DNA of 23,082 nt from CALKHQ01 sp050329975. Its GTDB lineage: Bacteria; Pseudomonadota; Alphaproteobacteria; CALKHQ01. A program made the position numbers and the translations under genes. Numbering within the stretch: position 1 is the stretch's first letter; each line of letters starts with the position of its first letter. The notes below the pieces were generated by a model that searched no databases, had not been told where the DNA came from, and saw only the letters and a list, made by a program, of their open reading frames with translations. The stretch is taken from contig JBHJOG010000104.1 in NCBI GenBank assembly GCA_050329975.1, forward strand, positions 1 through 23,082, given 5' to 3'. Shown piece by piece: positions 7,920 to 15,367 of the stretch.

Positions 7920-8093
7920 ATGCAGCAGTCGGCAAATGACGAATCCGCGTTGGCGGGAACCCAGTACGATATCGTGCGCACGACAGCGGCTCGCCTCATC
8001 GAGCGGGTTGGCAGGGAAGCAGCGGTCCGGATGTGCCGTTCCAACATGTGGCTCGGGGTGCTGGACGAGATCGAGCGCGCACCGACTCGCTGA
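7920..8093 (+). CDS. Small helical hypothetical protein
   Basis: This is a 57-residue reading frame, from ATG 7920 to the TGA at 8091-8093. The sequence DIVRTTAARLIERVGREAAV, followed by RMCRSNMWLGVLDEIERA, reads as a two-helix amphipathic protein with normal alphaproteobacterial codon use. It resembles in style the short helical proteins common in this group, but I cannot name a family. An alternative in-frame ATG at 7818, with AAGG at 7806-7809, would add 34 residues and place the palindrome at 7826 inside the gene. The ribosome site before 7920 is weak (GGGGCAGGA directly adjacent), so the start is uncertain. Confidence 0.5.
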   Translation: MQQSANDESALAGTQYDIVRTTAARLIERVGREAAVRMCRSNMWLGVLDEIERAPTR

Positions 8094-8214
8094 CTTAGCG
8101 ACAAGTCCCAGGCAGGCTCGGCTGTTGCCAGGCTCGAGCCGCACGCACCGCTTGCCTTCCCCAGGCCGATCGCATAGGGATCGCGGCGTCGTGGGACAGG
8201 AGTGGGCAGCAGCG

Positions 8215-8391
8215 ATGGAACCGGCCGAGACAATCGACGTCGACAGCAGGACGGTCTGGTGCGACGGCGGGGACGGGGCGCTTGGCCATCCGCGTGTCTG
8301 GCTGGAAATGGGCCCCGCCGATCATGTCGACTGCCCGTATTGCGGCCGCCGGTTCAGGGTGAAGGAAGGCGTAAAATCCAGCGCTCACTAG
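8215..8391 (+). CDS. CHCC-type zinc-finger domain protein
   Basis: This 58-residue protein matches the zf-CHCC family, the bacterial relatives of the mitochondrial complex I accessory subunit NDUFS6. The ligands are Cys in VWCDGG, His in LGHPRVWLEM, and two Cys in DCPYCGRRF, in the order C-H-C-C expected for one zinc ion. The core VWCDGGDGALGHPRVWLEMG is highly typical. The ATG at 8215 has AGGAG at 8198-8202, a rather long 12-base spacing; an in-frame GTG at 8191 is a less likely alternative. In alphaproteobacteria this small gene is usually free-standing. It is cytosolic, with a role in respiratory complex assembly possible by homology but unproven. Confidence 0.88.
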   Translation: MEPAETIDVDSRTVWCDGGDGALGHPRVWLEMGPADHVDCPYCGRRFRVKEGVKSSAH

Positions 8392-8576
8392 CGGTCCGGC
8401 CGGCTCATCGCCCGTCATGACTCTGGCCTTCAACCAGCGCGGGTCACGTCGTCGTCACCGATCGCCGTGCGACGGCCCGACGACCGGGGCTCTTTCCCTC
8501 GGCCCCGCCCGACTTACAATCTTGCCCGAATCGCGGTTAACATTTTCTTGTCCTGCCCGCCGGGCCGGCGGCAGTC

Positions 8577-8582
8577 TATAAT
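8577..8582 (+). promoter_or_regulatory. Candidate -10 box upstream of the methyltransferase
   Basis: A perfect TATAAT stands out in otherwise GC-rich DNA, 44 bases before the GTG at 8627. The nearest -35-like hexamer, TTGTCC (8548-8553), is 23 bases away, too far for a standard sigma-70 promoter, so any -35 contact is weak. The rest of the 8392-8626 gap holds no coding signal that I can see. Confidence 0.4.
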
Positions 8583-8626
8583 GGGCAATGCGTCGCAACG
8601 GCGGCGCTCCTTGGCGGAGGCATGTT

Positions 8627-9265
8627 GTGTCATCGGACGCATTCCGTTTTTTCCGGGCTTGGCTCGCTGAGCCATTGAGGCTCGGCGCGATCGTGCCGTC
8701 GAGCCGCGCGCTGGCTGTGGCGATGACCGCCGAAATCACCGCGGAATCCGCTCCCATCATGGAACTCGGCGCCGGCACCGGCGTCTTCACCCAGGCTCTG
8801 ATCGACTGCGGCGTGCCGGAGGACCGGCTGATCCTGGTCGAGAGCCACCCAGAGATGGCGCATCTGCTGCGGCGGCGGTTCCCCCAGGCACAGGTGGTCG
8901 AGATCGATGCCGCGCGGACCGACACGCTGTCGCTTGCCGCCCATGGTCCTGTCGGGGCCGTGCTGAGCGGGCTCCCGTTGCTCTCGATGCCCGCGCGCAA
9001 AGTGATCGCCATCGTCGACCGGGCGTTCGGCCATATCCGGCCCACCGGGGCTTTCTACCAGTTCACCTATGGCTTCCGTTGTCCGATCTCGCGCCTGATC
9101 CTCGACCGTCTCGACCTTCGTGCAGTCAAGATCGGTGGGACCCTCGCCAACGTGCCGCCTGCCGCCGTCTACCGGGTCAATCGCCGCTCACCACGAATCG
9201 CCGGCGCCCGGCTGCCGCGACCCGAACTGCTGGTCGAGCCGCTGAAGCACACCGGGACCGGCTGA
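8627..9265 (+). CDS. SAM-dependent methyltransferase, phospholipid N-methyltransferase (PmtA)-like
   Basis: This 212-residue class I methyltransferase carries the SAM-binding motif ELGAGTGVFT (46-55) and an acidic end of strand 2 (LILVESHPEM). The N-terminus SSDAFRFFRAWLAEPLRLGA, followed by IVPSSRALA, is characteristic of the PmtA-like family of rRNA-dimethylase-fold enzymes that methylate phosphatidylethanolamine or remain uncharacterised. The motif VLSGLPLLSMP matches the conserved substrate-side loop of that family. I chose GTG 8627 because GGCGGAGG (8613-8620) is six bases upstream and the protein then begins exactly where the family does; an ATG at 8588 would add 13 atypical residues. 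It is peripheral at the inner membrane if it acts on phospholipids. True PmtA activity is not certain. Confidence 0.82.
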   Translation: MSSDAFRFFRAWLAEPLRLGAIVPSSRALAVAMTAEITAESAPIMELGAGTGVFTQALIDCGVPEDRLILVESHPEMAHLLRRRFPQAQVVEIDAARTDTLSLAAHGPVGAVLSGLPLLSMPARKVIAIVDRAFGHIRPTGAFYQFTYGFRCPISRLILDRLDLRAVKIGGTLANVPPAAVYRVNRRSPRIAGARLPRPELLVEPLKHTGTG

Positions 9266-9277
9266 GACCGGGAGCCG

Positions 9278-9682
9278 TCAGCCCGCCGAGTCCATGGCAA
9301 CGGGCGTTATCAGCCCGAGCGCAGCCCCGGTTGGATCCACGATGATGCAAATCCGGCCAATGCCGGGAACATCGAACGGGGCCGCCGCCAGCTTCCCGCC
9401 TGCGGCCTCGACCTTCCCTGCGCAGGTGTCAACATCGGCGACATGGACGTAGCACATCCAGTGCGGGGGCGTACCGGCGAACTGGGGACCCGACATCGCC
9501 ATCATGCCGCCAGCGGTGTCCTCGCCAGCCTTCCACAGATGATATTGCGCGCCCGGCTCGCCGGGCATGGGCACGCTGTCACGCGTCCATCCCACCACGT
9601 CCGAGTAGAATGCGCGCGCCGATTCAACGTCGGTCGTGAGCAGCTCGTTCCACATGAACGTCCCGGGTCTGCTTTCGGCCAT
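9278..9682 (-). CDS. VOC-family (glyoxalase/bleomycin-resistance-like) protein
   Basis: This 134-residue protein starts at the ATG complementary to 9680-9682, with GGAGG on the minus strand at 9691-9695. The start of the fold is visible in FMWNELLTTDVESARAFYSD, followed by VVGWTRDSV; the second half contains HWMCYVHVADVDTCAGKVEA and ends with DPTGAALGLITP, typical of the vicinal-oxygen-chelate fold. Length fits a single pair of beta-alpha-beta-beta-beta modules. Its substrate cannot be told from sequence; relatives include lyases, dioxygenases and binding proteins. It is convergent with the methyltransferase (12-base gap) and divergent from polA. Confidence 0.85.
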   Translation of the reverse strand: MAESRPGTFMWNELLTTDVESARAFYSDVVGWTRDSVPMPGEPGAQYHLWKAGEDTAGGMMAMSGPQFAGTPPHWMCYVHVADVDTCAGKVEAAGGKLAAAPFDVPGIGRICIIVDPTGAALGLITPVAMDSAG

Positions 9683-9709
9683 GCCTAACGCCTCCAATAA
9701 GAACAAGAA

Positions 9710-9796
9710 GTGAACAATATTCCGGAACTGGATTTCGGACCCAATCACATTGCCGTGTTCGGCAAGGCGCTGTCCGCATCCGGCGAATTGATCTAA
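9710..9796 (+). CDS. Possible 28-residue leader peptide upstream of polA
   Basis: A GTG-initiated frame of 29 codons including the stop ends nine bases before the polA ATG. The peptide NNIPELDFGPNHIAVFGKAL, followed by SASGELI, looks protein-like rather than random. No convincing ribosome site precedes the GTG, and an in-frame stop lies at 9698-9700. It may be a short leader peptide, the remnant of a lost gene, or chance. Confidence 0.25.
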   Translation: MNNIPELDFGPNHIAVFGKALSASGELI

Positions 9797-9805
9797 AACC
9801 CGCTG

Positions 9806-12583
9806 ATGAGCAGTTCCGAACCCGCGCTCGCCGTCGTACCGCAGCCGATCCGCAGGCTTCATCTGGTCGATGGCTCGGGCTACATCTTCCGGGCCTATCA
9901 CGCGCTGCCGCCGATGAACCGGCCCGACGGCACGCCGACCAATGCGGTCTATGGCTTCACCAACATGATCCTGAAGCTGGTCAAGGACACCGACACCGAT
10001 GCGGTGGCGGTGATCTTCGACGCCGCCCGGCGCAATTTCCGCAACGACCTCTACGCCGACTACAAGGCGCACCGGCCGGAGGCGCCTGAGGACCTGGTGC
10101 CCCAGTTCTCGCTTATCAGGGACGCCACCCGCGCCTTCAACCTGCCGTGCATCGAGGTCGACGGTTTCGAGGCCGACGACATCATCGCCACCTATGCGCG
10201 GCTCGCGGTGAGCGAAGGCATCGAGGTCTGCATCGTCTCCTCGGACAAGGACCTGATGCAGCTCGTCGGCGACGGCATCTCGATGCTGGACCCGATCAAG
10301 AACCGGCCCATCGGGCGCGAGGAGGTGATGGAGAAGTTCGGCGTGCCGCCGGAAAAAGTGGTCGACGTGCAGTCGCTCGCCGGCGACAGCACCGACAACG
10401 TCCCGGGCGTGCCCGGCATCGGCGTCAAGACCGCCGCCCAGCTGATCGTCGAATATGGCGACCTGGATTCGCTGCTGGCGCGGGCGGGGGAGATCAAGCA
10501 GCCGAAGCGGCGCGAGAGCCTGCTCGAATTCGCCGACATGGCACGGATCAGCCGGGACCTGGTGCGGCTGCGCGACGACGTGCCGGTGCCGATGGCGCTC
10601 GACGCCCTGCGCCTGGTCGAGCCGGAGCCGGAGACCATGCTTGCCTTCCTGCGCGAGCAGGACTTCAAGCGGACGATCGCCCGGCTGGAGAGCCTGCAGA
10701 CCGCAAGCGGTGCCAGGCCGCCTGCGGCGCCAGCCGAGGCTGCCCCGCCCGGTGGCGCAGCCTATGAGCTCGTCCAGACCGCAGAGGCGCTGGATCGCTG
10801 GGTCGCCGCGGCATCCGCCGCCGGACTCTGCGCCCTCGACATCCAGGCAACCTCCCAGGAAGGCATGCGCGCCGAGTCGATCGGGCTGTCGCTCGCAGTG
10901 GCGCCGGGCCGGGCCTGCTACATCCCGGTCGGCCACAAGGCGTCGCTCGAACTCGATCAGCCGCCCCAGCAGCTCCCGCTGGCTGCCACGCTCGACAGGC
11001 TTCGCCCGCTGCTGGCCGACCCCGGCGTGCTCAAGGTCGGGCATGACATCAAGTTCGACATGACGGTGCTCGCAAATCTGGGCCTAGCGGTGGCGCCGGC
11101 CGACGACACGATGCTGCTGTCCTACGTGATCGAGGCCGGTGCGCACGGGCATGGCCTGGCCGACCTGGCCGAACTGCACCTCAGCCACACGATGCTCAAG
11201 CCCGAGGACCTTACCGGCAGCGGCCGCAATCGGGTCGGCTTCGACCAGGTGCCGCTCGACCGGGCCCTCGCCTGTGCAGCCGAGAGCGCCGACGTGACGT
11301 TGCGGCTGCACGCGGTGCTGAAAAAGCAGCTGCTGCTCGACCGGCTGGTCACGGTCTACGAGACGATCGAGCGGCCGCTGCTTCAGGTCCTCCTGGACAT
11401 GGAGCGCGCGGGCGTGATGGTCGACCGGGTCGAGCTTGCCCGCCTGAGCCAGCGATTCGCCGGCAGGATGGCCGAACTCGAGGCCGAGATCCACCGGCTC
11501 GCCGGCAGACCGTTCAACATCGGCTCGCCGAAGCAGCTGGGCGAGGTGCTGTTCGACGAGATGGGCATCGACGGCGGCCGCAAGGGCAAGACCGGCGCCT
11601 ACAGCACCGGTGCAGACGTGCTGGAGGCGCTCGCCGCCCAGGGCTACGACCTGCCGGCCCGCGTGCTCGACTGGCGCCAGGTGTCGAAGCTGAAGAGCAC
11701 CTATACCGATACGCTTCCGGACCAGATCAACCCTGGAACCGGCCGGGTCCACACCAGCTACGCGATGGCCGTCGCCCAGACCGGGCGGCTGAGCTCCAAC
11801 GACCCGAACCTGCAGAACATCCCGATCCGCACCGAGGAGGGCCGGCAGATCCGCCGGGCCTTCGTCGCCGCCCCGGGCCACAAGCTGGTCTCGCTCGACT
11901 ACTCGCAGATCGAATTGCGCCTGCTGGCCCACGTCGCCGACATCGGCACCCTGAAGCAGGCGTTCCGGGACGGCGTCGACATCCACGCACTGACCGCGTC
12001 GCAGGTGTTCGGCGTGCCGCTGGCGCAGATGGACGCGGACACCCGGCGCAAGGCCAAGGCGATCAACTTCGGGATCATCTACGGGATCAGTGCCTTCGGG
12101 CTCGCCCGCAACCTCGGCATCCCGCAGGGCGAGGCAAAGGCCTATATCGAAGCCTATTTCGAGCGCTATCCTGGAATCCGCGCCTACATGGACGGCATGC
12201 GGGCCATCTGCCGCGAACAGGGCTACGTCACCACCATCTTCGGTCGGCGCATCCACATTCCCAGCATCCGGGAGAAGAATCCGGCGGCGCGCAATTTCGC
12301 CGAGCGTCAGGCGATCAACGCCCCGCTCCAGGGCGCCGCTGCCGACATCATCAAGCGTGCCATGCGCCGGGTGCCGCAGGCGCTGGCCGATGCCGGGCTC
12401 GGTGGCCGGATGCTGCTGCAGGTCCACGACGAACTGCTGTTCGAGGTGCCGGAGGGCGAGGTCGAGGCGACGATCACCACCGTCAAGATGGCGATGGAGG
12501 GCGCGACGCGGCCCGCGGTAGAGCTCACCGTGCCGCTGGTGGTCGAGGCCGGCGTCGGCGCCAACTGGGCGGAGGCGCACTGA
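9806..12583 (+). CDS. polA: DNA polymerase I, with degenerate 3'-5' exonuclease domain
   Basis: This 925-residue enzyme fills gaps in DNA repair and removes Okazaki primers. The 5'-3' exonuclease (~15-300) is intact (LVDGSGYIFRAYHA, VDGFEADD, SSDKDLMQLV, LAGDSTDNVPGVPGIG). The polymerase domain is intact: motif A LDYSQIELR with Asp698, motif B RRKAKAINFGIIYG, motif C QVHDELLFE with Asp875. The proofreading domain (~320-505) is kept in length but not in active site. By alignment with the E. coli enzyme, Asp355 and Asp424 correspond to Asp345 and Asp418, but Glu357 is Gln347, Asn420 is Asp414, Tyr497 is Cys490 and Asp501 is Ser494. Proofreading is therefore probably lost or very weak. The ATG lacks an obvious ribosome binding site. 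Confidence 0.97.
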   Translation: MSSSEPALAVVPQPIRRLHLVDGSGYIFRAYHALPPMNRPDGTPTNAVYGFTNMILKLVKDTDTDAVAVIFDAARRNFRNDLYADYKAHRPEAPEDLVPQFSLIRDATRAFNLPCIEVDGFEADDIIATYARLAVSEGIEVCIVSSDKDLMQLVGDGISMLDPIKNRPIGREEVMEKFGVPPEKVVDVQSLAGDSTDNVPGVPGIGVKTAAQLIVEYGDLDSLLARAGEIKQPKRRESLLEFADMARISRDLVRLRDDVPVPMALDALRLVEPEPETMLAFLREQDFKRTIARLESLQTASGARPPAAPAEAAPPGGAAYELVQTAEALDRWVAAASAAGLCALDIQATSQEGMRAESIGLSLAVAPGRACYIPVGHKASLELDQPPQQLPLAATLDRLRPLLADPGVLKVGHDIKFDMTVLANLGLAVAPADDTMLLSYVIEAGAHGHGLADLAELHLSHTMLKPEDLTGSGRNRVGFDQVPLDRALACAAESADVTLRLHAVLKKQLLLDRLVTVYETIERPLLQVLLDMERAGVMVDRVELARLSQRFAGRMAELEAEIHRLAGRPFNIGSPKQLGEVLFDEMGIDGGRKGKTGAYSTGADVLEALAAQGYDLPARVLDWRQVSKLKSTYTDTLPDQINPGTGRVHTSYAMAVAQTGRLSSNDPNLQNIPIRTEEGRQIRRAFVAAPGHKLVSLDYSQIELRLLAHVADIGTLKQAFRDGVDIHALTASQVFGVPLAQMDADTRRKAKAINFGIIYGISAFGLARNLGIPQGEAKAYIEAYFERYPGIRAYMDGMRAICREQGYVTTIFGRRIHIPSIREKNPAARNFAERQAINAPLQGAAADIIKRAMRRVPQALADAGLGGRMLLQVHDELLFEVPEGEVEATITTVKMAMEGATRPAVELTVPLVVEAGVGANWAEAH

Positions 12584-12647
12584 GCGCCATCATCCGGCCG
12601 CAATTGCTGCCGATCATCGCACGGGCAGATATGAATGGGAGGATGAC

Positions 12648-13475
12648 GTGGGCCGCATCCTGCTCCTCGCCGTCGTTGCAGCAATGTTTGCCTGGATGGC
12701 TGTACCCGCGGGAGCCGAGGGACCCGACGACCTCGTTCCCGGCCAGCTCCCGGGCCAGGTCCGGGTGGGGCCGGAAATTCCCACTGCCCCGGAACAGCGG
12801 ATCGACTGCGTCGCCAATCCCGCCGACCCGCGCTGCCGCAGCAACCCTTGCGCAGGCCCCACCCAGATCTACGGATACGACGAGGCCACCTGCACGCCCT
12901 GCCTGCCGAACAGCATCGCCGACGTCACCAACCGCCGCTGCGTGTGCTCTACCGGATTCACAGAGGTCTCGCAGGACCAGTGGGGTCGCGTGACATGCCA
13001 AGCCGAGGCGACGCAGCCGGCCGCCCCGTCGAGTCAGAATGTCGCGGTCGCTGCTCCCGAGTTCTATCGCGCCGTGCAAGGGATGGGCATCGGACACAGC
13101 ATCCTGTCCGTGCCGTTCGGCAACCGGTGCAACGTCTCGGTCCGGCCGAACGCGGTCAGGATGGAATACTTCCCTCCCGACTCGAGCATTATCGCGCCCG
13201 CCCCCTATGATGTCGCCGACCGCAGCTGCCTGGTGCGGCTATTCGGCGGGCAGTTGCTGAACGGGTGGGAGTATGTCCGCGTGGACCGCAATGCGCACTG
13301 CGACCACGGCGAGGACTATGGCATTGAGATCACGAAGGTAAGCAGCGACCCCGCCAGTCCCGCGATCGACGTCAGGCTCAGCGCCTGGGGAGGTCCGTTC
13401 TGCCACGTGGAAATTCTGTCGGTCGTCCTGCGCGGACCTGCCGGCGAGCAATGGAAGCGAGCCTTCGGCCACTGA
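12648..13475 (+). CDS. Secreted cysteine-rich protein, unknown function
   Basis: This 275-residue protein uses a GTG start with GGGAGGA at 12637-12643. A signal peptide (ILLLAVVAAMFAWMAVPAGA) ends before EGPDD. The mature protein has twelve cysteines: eight packed in residues ~50-125 (from IDCVANPADPRCRSNPC to TPCLPNSIADVTNRRCVC), an EGF-like spacing, and four in a C-terminal domain (NRC, RSC, AHC, FCHVE). The even number suggests disulfide bonds, so export to periplasm or outside is expected. The C-terminal ~150 residues look like a beta-rich globular domain. It starts 64 bases after polA but has its own strong ribosome site. I do not recognise a family. Confidence 0.75.
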   Translation: MGRILLLAVVAAMFAWMAVPAGAEGPDDLVPGQLPGQVRVGPEIPTAPEQRIDCVANPADPRCRSNPCAGPTQIYGYDEATCTPCLPNSIADVTNRRCVCSTGFTEVSQDQWGRVTCQAEATQPAAPSSQNVAVAAPEFYRAVQGMGIGHSILSVPFGNRCNVSVRPNAVRMEYFPPDSSIIAPAPYDVADRSCLVRLFGGQLLNGWEYVRVDRNAHCDHGEDYGIEITKVSSDPASPAIDVRLSAWGGPFCHVEILSVVLRGPAGEQWKRAFGH

Positions 13476-13490
13476 CGCGCCCATTGCGAC

Positions 13491-13513
13491 GATGGGCAGC
13501 TTCGTTGCCCATC
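13491..13513 (+). terminator. Stem-loop after the cysteine-rich protein gene
   Basis: GATGGGCA (13491-13498) pairs perfectly with TGCCCATC (13506-13513) around a seven-base loop. An upstream GCCCAT near 13479 can compete for the same ATGGGC arm. There is no U-tract, so termination may be weak. The rest of the 13476-13688 gap shows nothing else clear. Confidence 0.35.
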
Positions 13514-13688
13514 CAGCATGGCTCCCGCACCGAGACCCCCACCTCGGCTGTGCAAAAGATCACTCTTGCCGGAAGTTGTCGTGACCAAGCGCACAGACCG
13601 TCGGCCGTCGTGCGTGGAACGGTCTAGCATCAAGCCGCGTTTGTGAACCAAAGGCTGATCTGCCGCGACCAAGAGGCGGAGGGATGCG

Positions 13689-14030
13689 ATGAGCGAGCGA
13701 TCCAACTTTCTGATCAGATGCCTGTCAGGCCGGCCCGGCCTCATTGCGCTGGCTGTTGTGACGGGCTTGGCTTGGCACCATACCGTGGGCGCAGCGACGA
13801 TCGCGGGGCAGGAAGACCCTGTAGTACTCCCGATGCCGGGCCTTGCCGTTCCGGCAGTATCCCAGAGCGACGCCGAGGGTCCGGATATGCCGCGATCGGT
13901 GCTTGCGCCTTCGTGCGCGACGCATGACGGGTCAGCCTGCACCCGTCTCGCCGAAATCTGCCAACGGCTTTCCGGCGACATGCAGCCGAACGGCGACGGT
14001 ACCCAGACCTGTCTGATCGTGCTCGACTGA
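13689..14030 (+). CDS. Small exported hypothetical protein
   Basis: This 113-residue protein starts at ATG 13689 behind GGAGGG (13678-13683). After a basic N-terminus it has one hydrophobic segment (GLIALAVVTGLAWHHTVGAA) that may be an uncleaved anchor or a signal peptide ending near AAT. The rest is short and rich in Pro, Ala and Asp, with four cysteines in or after the anchor-distal half (APSCATHDGSACTRLAEICQ and TCLIVLD) that could pair into two disulfides. No family is recognised. Together with the preceding cysteine-rich gene it suggests a run of small secreted proteins. Confidence 0.6.
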   Translation: MSERSNFLIRCLSGRPGLIALAVVTGLAWHHTVGAATIAGQEDPVVLPMPGLAVPAVSQSDAEGPDMPRSVLAPSCATHDGSACTRLAEICQRLSGDMQPNGDGTQTCLIVLD

Positions 14031-14040
14031 GCGCGACTTT

Positions 14041-14063
14041 CCGGTGCCGCCTGACAGCACCGG
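14041..14063 (+). terminator. Stem-loop downstream of the small exported protein
   Basis: CCGGTGC (14041-14047) and GCACCGG (14057-14063) form a seven-base-pair stem with a nine-base loop, 11 bases after the stop at 14030. No U-tract follows. It lies between convergent genes and could act on either strand. Confidence 0.4.
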
Positions 14064-14113
14064 TTCGGACTCATGGACGTTGCCGGCGACCCGGCCGAAG
14101 ACGCCGGCGGCAT

Positions 14114-14143
14114 GGCCACCCCCCTGGCCACCCCCCTGGCCAC
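14114..14143. repeat. 12-bp tandem repeat, two and a half copies
   Basis: GGCCACCCCCCT occurs twice in tandem (14114-14125, 14126-14137) followed by GGCCAC. It is in the convergent intergenic region just past the end of the protease gene. It is likely a simple slippage repeat. Confidence 0.9.
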
Positions 14144-14149
14144 AGCCGT

Positions 14150-14911
14150 TCAGATCGCTTTCGCGTACGACCTGATCACAAAGTCGTCGCCCAGCCGGTT
14201 GACATAGTTCGACACCCAATAGAAACCGCCGGGATCGCCGAGCCAGCGCCTGAAATCGGCTGCGTGCTTGAAGTAGAAGATGCCGTAGTTGGGGTCGAAG
14301 AAGACGGCGTCGGCGCCGACGAAAGCGGCTATCGCGTGCCCGCCCGCCGGCCCGTGGACGCTGATGATCTTGTACGACCAGCGGTCTTTCGTGTGATCGC
14401 CGACGACAGCGCTGCCCAGCTGCCGACCGAACCAGGTTTTCACCCGTAGATTGGGGCGAAACGGGCCTCTGTTCATCGACATCGACAGATGCTGTGTCGA
14501 GTCATGCATCTTCATTTGCGGCACGACGCCCTGCTGACGCAGGAAGTCGTCGGTGAACCTGTCCTTGGCCAGTTTGATATCATTGCCCGTAGCATTAGCC
14601 GGCAGAGCGGCCAGGGCTTCGCCATAGGCAAGCTGGTTCAGGGCTATGCCCACGCCCTCGAATCTGCCCCCGGAGCGCGATCGGCCTGACCCCATCGACC
14701 GTGCAAAGTCCGAGAAGCGCTCCGGGTTGTCGTTGGCGTGATGTGCGACCCAGTTCATGCACAGGGACTTGCAGACGCCGTGCCTGGCACCGGGAATCTG
14801 CGCCATGACGGCGCCAAGCCCTTCGCCCCAGTCGCCCTGGTTGAACGGCTCGAGCAGGTGCCCTTCGAACAAGGCTGCCGTACCGCGAACATAGGCTGTT
14901 GATCCAAACAT
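14150..14911 (-). CDS. YopT/AvrPphB-like cysteine protease (peptidase C58-type)
   Basis: This 253-residue protein has the C58 triad arrangement: Cys47 in HGVCKSLCMNWV, His192 in GGHAIAAFVG and Asp206 in VFFDPNYGIFYF. The C-terminal signature FFDPN[YF]G with an aromatic strand after it, 14 residues from the His, is characteristic of YopT, AvrPphB and related papain-fold effectors and toxin modules. There is no signal peptide or membrane helix, consistent with type III/VI delivery or a cytosolic role. AGGAG (14920-14924) is two bases from a first ATG (14917) but eight from a second (14911), so I chose the latter. Codon GC is visibly lower than in flanking housekeeping genes, suggesting transfer. 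No secretion genes are in the window. The family call rests on motifs only. Confidence 0.72.
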   Translation of the reverse strand: MFGSTAYVRGTAALFEGHLLEPFNQGDWGEGLGAVMAQIPGARHGVCKSLCMNWVAHHANDNPERFSDFARSMGSGRSRSGGRFEGVGIALNQLAYGEALAALPANATGNDIKLAKDRFTDDFLRQQGVVPQMKMHDSTQHLSMSMNRGPFRPNLRVKTWFGRQLGSAVVGDHTKDRWSYKIISVHGPAGGHAIAAFVGADAVFFDPNYGIFYFKHAADFRRWLGDPGGFYWVSNYVNRLGDDFVIRSYAKAI

Positions 14912-15016
14912 GAGCATATCTCCTGCGCGTCTGCCCGGCGGGGCAGCAGGTGGTAATGTGGATAGTTGATTGAGTATCCGGCGGACGGTGACAGTAGCGC
15001 GCGATCCGGTCGCGTC

Positions 15017-15223
15017 CTAGAAGCTGACCCCGGATCCGGCACCTGGATTACCGTAGGAAGCCGACTTCCCACGTTCTGACGATATGGTCGCTATCTCCGC
15101 CCACATAATCAGGCTGGGGACTGCGCGCCGGCGCTCGTGACGAAACCACTGGAAGTTCGAAAAACCAAACTTCTTCGGCGAGTCTATTATGTGCCGGTTC
15201 AAGCCAAACAGGTCGCCGGTCAT
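15017..15223 (-). CDS. Small basic hypothetical protein upstream of the C58 protease
   Basis: This 68-residue frame starts at the ATG complementary to 15221-15223, with AGGTGGAG on the minus strand about five bases upstream. It contains HIIDSPKKFGFSNFQWFRHE and is aromatic- and base-rich, unlike shadow frames of this genome. It lies in a lower-GC stretch, 105 bases before the protease and on the same strand, so it could be a partner or chaperone of it, but nothing in the sequence proves this. An overlapping frame (15048-15269) lacks a ribosome site and is less likely. Outside this ORF, 14912-15016 and 15224-15367 show no gene. Confidence 0.42.
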   Translation of the reverse strand: MTGDLFGLNRHIIDSPKKFGFSNFQWFRHERRRAVPSLIMWAEIATISSERGKSASYGNPGAGSGVSF

Positions 15224-15367
15224 CGCGTTGCTCCACCTGATATTTCGGCACGAGAGCCTGTGCCGCCACTCAGTTAGAACATCACTGCGAACCTGCGCGC
15301 AGTGACCGGGATCACGACCGTCGGCGCCCTGGGGACTATCCGAACCCCATCCAGCGAAACACTCGCA

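Noticed and set aside
9683..12580. Long minus-strand frames opposite polA
   Set aside because: They mirror the polA codons and lack protein-like sequence. Only the 9278-9682 end of the first is a real gene (VOC family).
15048..15269. Alternative 73-codon minus-strand frame overlapping the small ORF at 15017-15223
   Set aside because: It uses a GTG without a ribosome site, whereas the competing frame has a well-placed AGGTGGAG.
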